A stretch of DNA of 64,000 nucleotides. Origin: Kushneria phyllosphaerae. Its GTDB lineage: Bacteria > Pseudomonadota > Gammaproteobacteria > Pseudomonadales > Halomonadaceae. The DNA lies in the NCBI RefSeq assembly GCF_900312995.1, contig NZ_ONZI01000003.1, forward strand, positions 62,001 to 126,000, in the 5' to 3' direction. The first letter of the stretch is position 1. Each line of letters starts with the position of its first letter. The translations under genes were made by a program, and so were the position numbers. Shown here piece by piece: positions 44,343 to 51,680 of this stretch. The notes below the pieces were generated by a model. That model saw nothing but the letters and a program-made list of their open reading frames with translations, made no database searches and was not told the DNA's origin.

Positions 44343-45311
44343 TCAGGCGCCGGAAACGCCCATCAGTACCTTGCCGGTGCTGGTGTTTTCTTCCAGGTAG
44401 CGCATGGCCTCGTCAGCTTCCTGAATGGAGAAGGTGCGATCCACCAGCGGCTTGACCCGACCGCTTTCCAGCAGTGGCCAGACATGAGCATGAAGGGCGT
44501 CCATCACGCTGCCCTTGCCGGCCGGCGAGCGAGAGCGCAGGGTCGAGCCGACCAGGCGCTGGCGCTTCATCAGCATGCGCGCCAGATCCACTCGGGTTTC
44601 CCTGCCACCCATGAAGCCGATCAAAATGATGCGGCCATCGAGATTGAGGACCTGCTGGTTCCACTCGATGTACTCCCCGGCCACCGGGTCCAGCACCACA
44701 TCCACGCCACCCCAGTTCTGTACCGCCTCGACGAAGCTGCCATCGTGGCGGTTCCAGCCGGCATCGGCACCCAGCGCCTTGCAGGCTTCGATCTTGTCCT
44801 GACTGCCCACGGTCACAAAGCACGGGTTGTTAAAGGCATGGCAGAGCTGAATGGCGGCGGTACCGACACCGCTGGCGCCGGCATGCAGCAGCACCCGCTC
44901 GCCTTCGCGCAGGTCGGCTTCCATATAAAGATTGAGCCAGGCCGTGGCAAACACCTCGGGCAGGGCGGCAGCATCGCGCAGGGTCATGCCTTCGGGAATG
45001 CGCAGGGCCTGGGCTTCGTTGACGACGACCTGCTCGGCGTAGCCACCGCCTGAAAGCAGGGCGCAGACCTGATCACCCACGCGAAAGCGCTCGACGGCCG
45101 GGCCGACGCTTGTGACCACACCGCTGACTTCCAGGCCGAGAATCTCGGAGGCCCCCTTGGGCGGTGGGTAGCCCCCATCGCGCTGAAGCACATCTGCGCG
45201 GTTCATGCCCGCCCAGGCCACATCGATCAGAATTTCGCTGCCGCCGGGGGAGGGCAGATCCTTGTGTTCACACCACTGAAGGTGTGAATCATTGACGGCG
45301 ATGGCGTACAT
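44343..45311 (-). CDS. NAD(P)H quinone oxidoreductase, zinc-free MDR family
   Basis: A 322-residue medium-chain reductase of the PIG3 (TP53I3-like) type. GMNRADVLQRDGGYPPPKGASEILGLEVSG (split over residues 35-65) and the nucleotide-binding HAGASGVGTAAIQL are intact; the zinc-ligand cysteines of alcohol dehydrogenases are absent. Expected to reduce quinones with NADPH. Monocistronic, terminator-bounded. Confidence 0.9.
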   Translation of the reverse strand: MYAIAVNDSHLQWCEHKDLPSPGGSEILIDVAWAGMNRADVLQRDGGYPPPKGASEILGLEVSGVVTSVGPAVERFRVGDQVCALLSGGGYAEQVVVNEAQALRIPEGMTLRDAAALPEVFATAWLNLYMEADLREGERVLLHAGASGVGTAAIQLCHAFNNPCFVTVGSQDKIEACKALGADAGWNRHDGSFVEAVQNWGGVDVVLDPVAGEYIEWNQQVLNLDGRIILIGFMGGRETRVDLARMLMKRQRLVGSTLRSRSPAGKGSVMDALHAHVWPLLESGRVKPLVDRTFSIQEADEAMRYLEENTSTGKVLMGVSGA

Positions 45312-45338
45312 GCGGTGCTACTCCCGAAAGATTGAAAT

Positions 45339-45902
45339 TTAGTCGAACAGGGCGTCCAGCAGGTCAGCCGGCGCGCTGGCGCTGATCAGCGTGGCGCGCG
45401 TATCGGCGTTGAGAAAGCCTGCCTCGACCGTGTTGTCCAGAAACTGTAGCAGCGGATCAAAGAAGCGCTCGTGATTGAGCAGGCCAATAGGCTTGCGATG
45501 CAGACCCAGATAGCGCCAGGTCCAGATCTCGAAAAATTCCTCGAAGGTGCCGATGCCCCCCGGCAGGGTGACAAAGGCGTCGCTGTGGGCCGCCATCTGT
45601 GCCTTTCGGGTATGCATGTCGGGCACCCTGATCAGCTCGGTCAGCCCCGTATGGGCCACCTCGCGATCGACAAGGTGGTCCGGGATGACGCCGACGACCT
45701 CACCTCCGGCGGCCAGCGCGGCGCTGGCACAGGCCCCCATCAGGCCGGTACGTCCACCGCCGTACACCAGCCGCCAGCCCCGCCGGGCGATGCCTTCGCC
45801 CACGGCTTCGGCCAGCTGCTGCCAGTGCGGTGCATGACCACTGCGAGAGCCCATGTAAACGCAGACGCTTAGGCCTTCAAAGGGCCGGGTATGGCTGTTC
45901 AT
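45339..45902 (-). CDS. LOG family protein (TIGR00730)
   Basis: A 187-residue Lonely Guy-type protein. The family PGGxGTxxE motif reads LPGGIGTFEEFFEIWTW, and the N-terminal GGGRTGLMGACASAAL with MHTRKAQMA completes the active site. LOG-type enzymes hydrolyse nucleoside monophosphates to base and ribose 5-phosphate; bacterial roles range from cytokinin-like activation to nucleotide salvage. It lies 27 nt from the quinone reductase on the same strand, so co-transcription is possible. Confidence 0.93.
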   Translation of the reverse strand: MNSHTRPFEGLSVCVYMGSRSGHAPHWQQLAEAVGEGIARRGWRLVYGGGRTGLMGACASAALAAGGEVVGVIPDHLVDREVAHTGLTELIRVPDMHTRKAQMAAHSDAFVTLPGGIGTFEEFFEIWTWRYLGLHRKPIGLLNHERFFDPLLQFLDNTVEAGFLNADTRATLISASAPADLLDALFD

Positions 45903-45947
45903 GACGATTCCTGCTGCTGATGGATCATACGGAGGCTGCGACGGCGC

Positions 45948-46472
45948 TCAGTCAACGCTTGCGGCCACTTGCGGATAGTGCTCATCAATCCAGGCGCCGA
46001 TGGCATTGTGGTCACTGACGTGATGGGCATACTGCGTATGCAGGCAGCGGACCTGCTGCCAGTTGGTAATGCCGCCCACACCGCGCTCGGTCAGGGCCTT
46101 CGTAAAGCCCAGTCGCTCGATCTCGGCACGTTCCTGCTCGCTGATCCATGACCAGCGCTTTTGCACATAGGCTTCATGGCTCTGGCGATACGCCTCACGC
46201 AGCGTTTCGTTTTCCTTGAGATGCGCCTCGAGGCGCTTGATCACGCCATCGGCTTCAAGATGCGACAGCGCCACGGTCAGCTCGCGACTGCAGAGCCAGT
46301 AAAGCGTCGGAAAGGGCTTGCCTTCCACCAGCGGCGCAACGCGCAGGGCCAGCGGTGTGCCGCGACTGTCTTCGGCGCTGACGGCCTGAAGGCCGCGCGG
46401 TGTGCGGCCCAGCTGCTGCGTAATGATATCGAGCTGGGCATCGCTGGGGGCGTGGTCGGTACGAATGATCAT
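45948..46472 (-). CDS. DUF501 protein
   Basis: A 174-residue DUF501 protein. The family reads QLGRTPRGLQAVSAEDSRGTPLALRVAPLVEGKPFPTLYWL, then helix-rich segments and CLHTQYAHHVSDHNAIGAWID with conserved His/Cys. Function unknown. The ATG at 46472 opens the conserved region; a start at 46532 is possible and neither has a clear ribosome-binding site. Divergent from the HNH gene. Confidence 0.82.
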   Translation of the reverse strand: MIIRTDHAPSDAQLDIITQQLGRTPRGLQAVSAEDSRGTPLALRVAPLVEGKPFPTLYWLCSRELTVALSHLEADGVIKRLEAHLKENETLREAYRQSHEAYVQKRWSWISEQERAEIERLGFTKALTERGVGGITNWQQVRCLHTQYAHHVSDHNAIGAWIDEHYPQVAASVD

Positions 46473-46662
46473 GGTCGGCCAGGCAAGTTCGACGTGGGCA
46501 CAGGGCACACGATCGTGAAAGGAAAAGAGCATTCGCTGCGTGTGCGAAAACGGGGTTGCATCATAGACATGCCCCTAGCCGGCGGCAAGGCACAGGCCAC
46601 CATCTTATAATGACCGCAAGTCCGGTCGCGATCATGTTCCTGCTACCCCTTACGGAGACGCC

Positions 46663-47001
46663 ATGTCACAACATGAGGACACTTCTTCGAGCTGCTGTGC
46701 CCTCTGCGCGCGTCAGGGTGTGGCACTGACGCGTCATCATCTGATCCCGCGCGCCCTGCACGGTCGCAAGCGGTTTCGAAAGCGTTTCAGCCGTGAAGAG
46801 ATGAAGGGCGATATTCTGATGATCTGTCGGCCCTGTCATAACCACATTCATCGCGTACTCAGCGAGCGCGAGATGGCCGAGCACTATCACACGCGCGATG
46901 CGCTGCTGGCGCAGCCCGACATTGCCGAGTTTGCTCGCTGGCTTTCAAGCCGCCCGGCCGGTTTCAAGCCCAAGTCGCCAATCAGGCGTCAGCAGCGCTG
47001 A
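46663..47001 (+). CDS. Small HNH-domain protein
   Basis: A 112-residue HNH-type protein. Cys pairs CCALCAR and CRPCHNHIH with the His core LTRHHLIPRALH match a zinc-stabilised beta-beta-alpha-metal nuclease fold: the H-H pair precedes the strand and H-N-H-I-H closes the helix. No phage or restriction neighbours are present, so it may act as a stand-alone DNA nuclease or non-catalytic nucleic acid binder. Function in the cell unknown. Confidence 0.82.
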   Translation: MSQHEDTSSSCCALCARQGVALTRHHLIPRALHGRKRFRKRFSREEMKGDILMICRPCHNHIHRVLSEREMAEHYHTRDALLAQPDIAEFARWLSSRPAGFKPKSPIRRQQR

Positions 47002-47022
47002 GCCTCGAGTGCAAGAGCGCCT

Positions 47023-47460
47023 TTAAAGCAGGCGCTGGGCCCCGTGATCATGCCAGGCGGTTGCAAGACGCGTCTCGAGTGCCGGTGCCAGCCAGTCTGG
47101 CAGCGCCGCACGTGCCTGATCCAGACTTTCCCACTGGCGCAGGCGTATCCACGCCCAGGCCCAGCCATCACACTGTGACGGCGTCTGCGGCATCGGGTGG
47201 GCCGGCATCTGGGAGAGCAAAAAAAGCGCGCTGCGGGTCGCCCATGTGGGCGGATGATCTGCCCTTGAATCGGGGGAAGCCCAGCGGCTTAACGTCTCAC
47301 CGTCCGGGTCCTGCGCTGGGTCACCCAGATGGGCGATACGGGCTGTATCGGCCAGAATGATGCCCAGCTTTTCGGGCGTGGTGTCGCCAATCTCGAGCCA
47401 GCGCTCGATCAGGGAGGGCAGGCCGGTCATGGCGCTGGTATAAAAGTCACTATCGGTCAT
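47023..47460 (-). CDS. Hypothetical protein
   Basis: A 145-residue protein rich in Leu, Ala, Trp and Pro without membrane segments. It contains PSLIERWLEIGDTTPEKLG and a Trp-rich stretch (CDGWAWAWIRLRQWESL). I do not recognise the family. The ATG at 47460 opens the acidic N-terminus; a GTG at 47517 adds 19 residues. Convergent with the HNH gene with 21 nt between stops. Divergent from the PatB-like gene. Confidence 0.65.
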   Translation of the reverse strand: MTDSDFYTSAMTGLPSLIERWLEIGDTTPEKLGIILADTARIAHLGDPAQDPDGETLSRWASPDSRADHPPTWATRSALFLLSQMPAHPMPQTPSQCDGWAWAWIRLRQWESLDQARAALPDWLAPALETRLATAWHDHGAQRLL

Positions 47461-47580
47461 GATGGGTCTGTTCAAAAGCGTGGAATCAATCAAGGATAAC
47501 GATGCCGCCTGAATCACGACATCATGTATTCAATCACGTTTCGGTCAGTGCCTGACCGGACCGCATTTCAGGGAGTTCGC

Positions 47581-48756
47581 ATGTCGCAGGACCGTACCGC
47601 CTTTGACTTTACGACACCGCTGGACCGGCGCGTGTACCCTACCACCAAATGGCATCTGTATGACGAGGATGTGCTGCCGCTGTGGGTGGCCGACATGGAT
47701 TTTGCCGTGGCACCGGCCATCCAGACGGCGCTGGCCGAGCGCCTGGCACATCCCGTCTTTGGCTACACCCACGCCGACCGGACGCTGAAGCAGACGCTGT
47801 GTCAGTGGAGTCATGAGCGTTACGGCTGGGAAATCAAGCCCGACTGGCAGCACTGGCTGCCTGGTGTGGTGCCGGCGCTTCATGTGGCCAGTCTGGCCCT
47901 GACCGAGCCGGGTGACGGCGTGCTGACCGTCACGCCCATCTATCCGCCCTTTTTGAAGGTGGCCGATAACACCGGGCGCACCACCCAGACGGCGCCGATG
48001 CGTGCGCCAACGGAAAATGATCCGCTGTGGCGACTGGATTTCGACGCCATGGAAGCCGCCGTGACGCCGCGTACCCGGCTGCTGTTCTGGTGTCATCCGC
48101 ATAATCCGACCGGCCGTGTGTTCGATGAAGAAGAGCTCTCCCGGCTGGCGGACTTCATCGAACGTCATGATCTGATCGTCTGCTCCGATGAGCTTCACTG
48201 CGATCTGATTCTGGACGGCAGTGCCCATCGCCCGCTGGCCATGGCCGAGCCGCGGCTGGCCTCGCGCACCATCACGCTGTGGGCGGCGTCCAAGACCTTT
48301 AATGTTGCCGGGTTGACCAGTGCCTGCGCCGTGATCAGTGATGATGACCTGCGGGCTCGCTTCAAGCGCGGCTGTGTGGGGCTGATGCCCTCAAACAACA
48401 TCATGGGCGAGACAGCAGCGCAGGCCGCCTACGCACGCGGTGAGCCGTGGCGTCAGGCGCTGCTGGACCAGCTGCGGGATAACGTGGCGCTGATTGAATC
48501 GTTCGTGGCGCGCTGGCCGGGGGTGCACATGAGTATCCCGCAGGCGACCTATCTGGCCTGGCTGGACCTGCGTGAGGCGGGCCTTGGCGAGACGCCGCAA
48601 AAGGAGGTGCTCACACGTGCCCGAGTGGCGCTCAATAACGGTGCCGATTTTGGCTGGCCCGGGTTTGCAAGACTTAATTTCGGGACCGGATACGCACTGC
48701 TGGAAGAGGCCCTGACGCGGATGGACACGCTGCTGAGCGCCGGCAACGAGCCGTAG
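47581..48756 (+). CDS. PatB/MalY-like PLP-dependent cystathionine beta-lyase
   Basis: A 391-residue fold-type I PLP enzyme of the MalY/PatB group. It opens FDFTTPLDRRVYPTTKWHLYDEDVLPLWVADMDF, has CHPHNPTGRVF and the PLP Lys K238 in WAASKTFNVAGL. These enzymes cleave C-S bonds of cystathionine or cysteine conjugates; some also moonlight as regulators. The ATG at 47581 has GGGAG about 6 nt upstream; an in-frame ATG at 47524 is rejected. Terminator follows. Confidence 0.92.
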   Translation: MSQDRTAFDFTTPLDRRVYPTTKWHLYDEDVLPLWVADMDFAVAPAIQTALAERLAHPVFGYTHADRTLKQTLCQWSHERYGWEIKPDWQHWLPGVVPALHVASLALTEPGDGVLTVTPIYPPFLKVADNTGRTTQTAPMRAPTENDPLWRLDFDAMEAAVTPRTRLLFWCHPHNPTGRVFDEEELSRLADFIERHDLIVCSDELHCDLILDGSAHRPLAMAEPRLASRTITLWAASKTFNVAGLTSACAVISDDDLRARFKRGCVGLMPSNNIMGETAAQAAYARGEPWRQALLDQLRDNVALIESFVARWPGVHMSIPQATYLAWLDLREAGLGETPQKEVLTRARVALNNGADFGWPGFARLNFGTGYALLEEALTRMDTLLSAGNEP

Positions 48757-48763
48757 ATACCAA

Positions 48764-48793
48764 AACGCCCGGCGCCAGGAGGCACCGGGCGTT
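48764..48793 (+). terminator. Hairpin after the PatB-like gene
   Basis: AACGCCCGG/CCGGGCGTT with inner GCC/GGC and AGGA loop. A-rich on the left, only TT on the right, so it may also serve the convergent gene. Confidence 0.65.
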
Positions 48794-48827
48794 CGAGAAG
48801 GGGGCTCTCTGATCAGGACAGCGCCAA

Positions 48828-49763
48828 TCAGTACAGCAGCGTGAACATGCGACGACGGTAGGCCACCGTCAGCGGGTGATCGCCGCCGAGGGCGTCAAAG
48901 ACGCGCAGCAGTGTCTTGCGCGCGGCGTCTTCACCGTAGCTTCGGTCACGCTTCATCAGCTCAAGCAGACCCTCAAGGCCCCGCTCGTAGTCGCCATCGG
49001 CTACGGCACGCAGGGCGCGCTGAAACTGTGCTTCGCTGTCATCGCGTTCGGCCATGGCCTCGACGTCTTCCGGTGACAGGGCCTCGCGGGCGAAATCGAT
49101 TCGGGCACGCACGCCACGTGCCTTGACGCCATCACGATGCTCCGGCGGCAGGGCATCGAGGATGCTCAGGGCATCATCAAAGTTGCCTTCACGGGTCATG
49201 ACACCGGCCATGTCGATGCGATAGCTGTGGTCATCGGGATTTTCGCTGATCAGCTGTTCGAACATCGCGCGGGCGATAGCTGTGTCGCCGGCTTCCAGGG
49301 CCTTCTGGGCCTGCTCTTCGAGGCTTTCGCTGCCGCCTTCGGGGGCAGTGACATGCTTGCCAAGCCACTCGCGCAGCTGACGCTCCGGCAGTGCCTCATG
49401 AAGCTGATCATGGAGCTGACCCTGAATGATCATCTTGACGTCAGGGACGGCGCGAATGCCCAGCTGGGCGGCAATCTTCTGCTGCTCGTCGATATTGAGC
49501 CTGGCCAGAACAATGGTGCCCTGATATTCATGAGCCAGTTTTTCCAGCGCCGACATCAGGGTCTTGCAGGAGGCACTCTGCGGCGACCAGCTCTGCAGCA
49601 CCACCGGAATGTGCATGGAGCCTTCCAGCACGATTTGCTGGAAATTGGACATGTCGACATCAACGATAAACTGCGAGGCATCGGCACTGCCGCCGGCGCT
49701 CTGGCCGGGCTGTTGTGACGGCCCGCCCATGGGTTGACCGGTTTTGGGATCAACGATCTGCAT
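48828..49763 (-). CDS. cnoX: CnoX/YbbN-like thioredoxin-TPR chaperedoxin
   Basis: A 311-residue protein: a thioredoxin-like domain (about residues 30-140) with TPR-like repeats behind (EAGDTAIARAMFEQLISENPDD and GNFDDALSILDALPPEHRDG). The thioredoxin active site reads WSPQSASCK, so the first Cys of CxxC is Ser, as in E. coli CnoX/YbbN, a chaperedoxin that protects clients from over-oxidation and hands them to GroEL. The N-terminus has a Gln/Gly/Ser-rich 25-residue leader. Monocistronic. Confidence 0.92.
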   Translation of the reverse strand: MQIVDPKTGQPMGGPSQQPGQSAGGSADASQFIVDVDMSNFQQIVLEGSMHIPVVLQSWSPQSASCKTLMSALEKLAHEYQGTIVLARLNIDEQQKIAAQLGIRAVPDVKMIIQGQLHDQLHEALPERQLREWLGKHVTAPEGGSESLEEQAQKALEAGDTAIARAMFEQLISENPDDHSYRIDMAGVMTREGNFDDALSILDALPPEHRDGVKARGVRARIDFAREALSPEDVEAMAERDDSEAQFQRALRAVADGDYERGLEGLLELMKRDRSYGEDAARKTLLRVFDALGGDHPLTVAYRRRMFTLLY

Positions 49764-50213
49764 GATGACAAACTCTCGCTAAAAGGGGGTTCATGATCCG
49801 TTCGAATATAGGAGTTTATGGCGCTGGCAGGGGGCGAATTCAAGACGCCTGGTCAAATGGGGTGGAGGAAACATTCATCAGGACAGTGACATGGCAGGGA
49901 GCAATACCATGCGACCGACAGGGTTAGCGCCATGATTCTGATCAACAGGAGAGGACCTCAACACTTCTTGTGAACATGATCTGAAGGCGCGCTGCTTGCC
50001 AGGGTTACGGCGCAGGGCGTGGATGACAGATTCTTTAAACGTCAAGCCAGAAGACATCCAGCCTGTTGCTCTGAGCGCGCCAGGCAATGTGAGTCAAGCC
50101 TGCTATCGCGCGCAATAGGCTTGAAAAGGGCGATTTACTTCCACAGCGCCCATTCTTGCGATGACCCGCTTCGGATATGATGTGCGCCCCTCAATGCTGC
50201 ACTCAAGGTCATC
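49764..50213. other. 450-nt gene-free stretch before the methyltransferase gene
   Basis: Only short, unconvincing ORFs on either strand. I see no transposase, tRNA or strong hairpin. With the similar stretch after the methyltransferase, it marks a small accessory-looking segment. Confidence 0.5.
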
Positions 50214-50957
50214 ATGCCCGGCAACGCCCTTTATACCGACCTGTCGGGTTACTACGATCTCATGTGCGCCGATATCGACTATCAGGCGCAAAGCCACTGC
50301 GTTCATCGGCTGTATCAGTTATTCGGGAATGGCGGAGACAGGCATCTCGACCTTGCCTGCGGAACAGGGCCGCATGTCCGGCATTTTATTGATGCTGACT
50401 ATCAAAGCGCCGGGCTGGACATCAATCAGCCCATGCTGGATAGAGCCTCCATTCGCTGCCCGGAGGCACGGTTCTCCTTGCAGGACATGTGCAGCTTCAC
50501 GGTAGAAGAGCCGGTCGACCTTATTACCTGCTTTTTGTATTCCATTCATTACAGCGCAAGCGTTGAAAGGCTGAAGGCCTGTATCGCCAGCGTATATGGC
50601 GCACTGGTCGATCATGGCGTTTTCTGCTTCAACGCAGTCGACAAGAACGCTATCGACAACAACTCATTTGTATCGCACATCGCAAATCACCCTGAAGGTT
50701 TATTCAACTTCAGTTCGTGCTGGCATTATGTCGGGGAGGGCGAGCGACAGTCGCTGAAACTTCGCATTGAAAAAATAACCGCTGATGAACGCCAGGTATG
50801 GCATGACGAACATCCGATGGTGGCTATCAGTTTTGACGAGTTACAGACGCTGTTGCAGCCGTACTTTGAGGTTCATGTTCTGGCGCATGATTATGAGAAA
50901 ATCATCCCCTGGGATGGGACCTCCGGGAATGCGGTTTTTGTTTGTGTAAAGATTTGA
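50214..50957 (+). CDS. Class I SAM-dependent methyltransferase
   Basis: A 247-residue methyltransferase. The SAM-binding motif I is HLDLACGTGPHVRHF, motif II lies in SAGLDINQPML, and FSLQDMCSF matches the region contacting the adenine. The C-terminal part carries beta strands typical of small-molecule methyltransferases. The substrate is unknown. Codon use and local composition look more AT-rich than in neighbouring genes, and it stands between 450 nt and about 600 nt of non-coding DNA, pointing to acquisition. No ribosome-binding site stronger than AAGG is seen. Confidence 0.85.
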   Translation: MPGNALYTDLSGYYDLMCADIDYQAQSHCVHRLYQLFGNGGDRHLDLACGTGPHVRHFIDADYQSAGLDINQPMLDRASIRCPEARFSLQDMCSFTVEEPVDLITCFLYSIHYSASVERLKACIASVYGALVDHGVFCFNAVDKNAIDNNSFVSHIANHPEGLFNFSSCWHYVGEGERQSLKLRIEKITADERQVWHDEHPMVAISFDELQTLLQPYFEVHVLAHDYEKIIPWDGTSGNAVFVCVKI

Positions 50958-51302
50958 CGATGTATGAGATAACGGCCATTTGTGACAGGGAATGGTTGTG
51001 TGGTTGAGATAAGTACAGAAGTCCATGCCCTTGCTCAGCGTTGGCGGTCAGATGCCGGCATTCATCAAATCTGAATCGCCAGGATACGGGCTTTAACCTG
51101 CATGGTGAAAGAAGCGAACGATTGAACCAATTATCATGCTCTGCACCATGGTTGGCATCAAGGTGTCTTCATGGCAAAAGAAAATCGTCGCTGATCTGAA
51201 GGCCGGAAGCAGACCTGATTACCGAGGCAACGTATCAGTCTCGGCATGGATGGATCATGACTGCAGGGCCAGGATGACGGGATAACCGACTGCCCTGTGG
51301 AG
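50958..51302. other. Gene-free stretch after the methyltransferase gene
   Basis: About 345 nt with only short ORFs. A Lys-rich snippet near 51150-51230 resembles no family I know. It ends at the first 132-bp tRNA-related repeat. Confidence 0.45.
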
Positions 51303-51434
51303 GGTGGCGGGGTCCGCCGGTGTTAAAACGATAGGGAACCGACGACCGCTTTCATCCTGCGCCGCAAACTGACCCTGATCTCCAGACGCAAAAAAGCCGA
51401 CCCTGAGGTCGGCTTTTGCAATTTGATCGTCGAT
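51303..51434 (-). repeat. 132-bp repeat, distal copy, with decayed tRNA-fMet end
   Basis: Differs from the next copy at 8 of 132 positions by my count. On the minus strand it carries GGTCGTCGGTTC and an acceptor-like tail degraded to ACCCCGCCACC, after a complete terminator hairpin copied from the tRNA unit. Confidence 0.85.
51390..51417 (-). terminator. Terminator hairpin in the distal repeat
   Basis: AAAAGCCGACC/GGTCGGCTTTT with four-base loop and T run on the minus strand, identical to the copy behind the tRNA gene. Confidence 0.85.
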
Positions 51435-51565
51435 GGTAGCGGGGGCCGCCGGTGTTAAAACGATAGGGAACCGACGACCGCTTTCATCCTGAGCCACAAA
51501 CTGCCCCTGATCTCTAGACGCAAAAAAGCCGACCCTGAGGTCGGCTTTTGCAATTTAATAGTCGA

Positions 51566-51566
<1 letters not shown>
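51435..51566 (-). repeat. 132-bp repeat, proximal copy, tRNA-fMet pseudo-copy
   Basis: On the minus strand, after the tRNA terminator, it contains GGCTCA, GGTCGTCGGTTC and a 3' end GCCCCCGCTACCA identical to the tRNA-fMet acceptor strand with CCA. The anticodon arm and D arm are not recognisable, and the T loop is expanded. The unit ends exactly 132 bp from the same point in the real tRNA, so the three units are in register. Confidence 0.85.
51522..51549 (-). terminator. Intrinsic terminator of tRNA-fMet
   Basis: AAAAGCCGACC/GGTCGGCTTTT hairpin, CTGA loop on the plus strand, T run on the minus strand, starting 16 nt after the tRNA 3' end. Confidence 0.92.
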
Positions 51567-51642
<76 letters not shown>

Positions 51643-51680
51643 TCGACGTGCTGTGCATCTTACGCGATTTTGTCGTGGTG

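Noticed and set aside
46663..47001. Restriction-modification or anti-phage module at the HNH gene
   Set aside because: Neighbours are unrelated housekeeping-type genes; no methylase or defence partner adjoins it.
51255..51497. 80-codon minus-strand ORF with an internal 44-residue repeat
   Set aside because: The repeat arises because the 132-bp DNA unit is a multiple of three; it runs through a terminator hairpin and tRNA remnants, so coding is unlikely.
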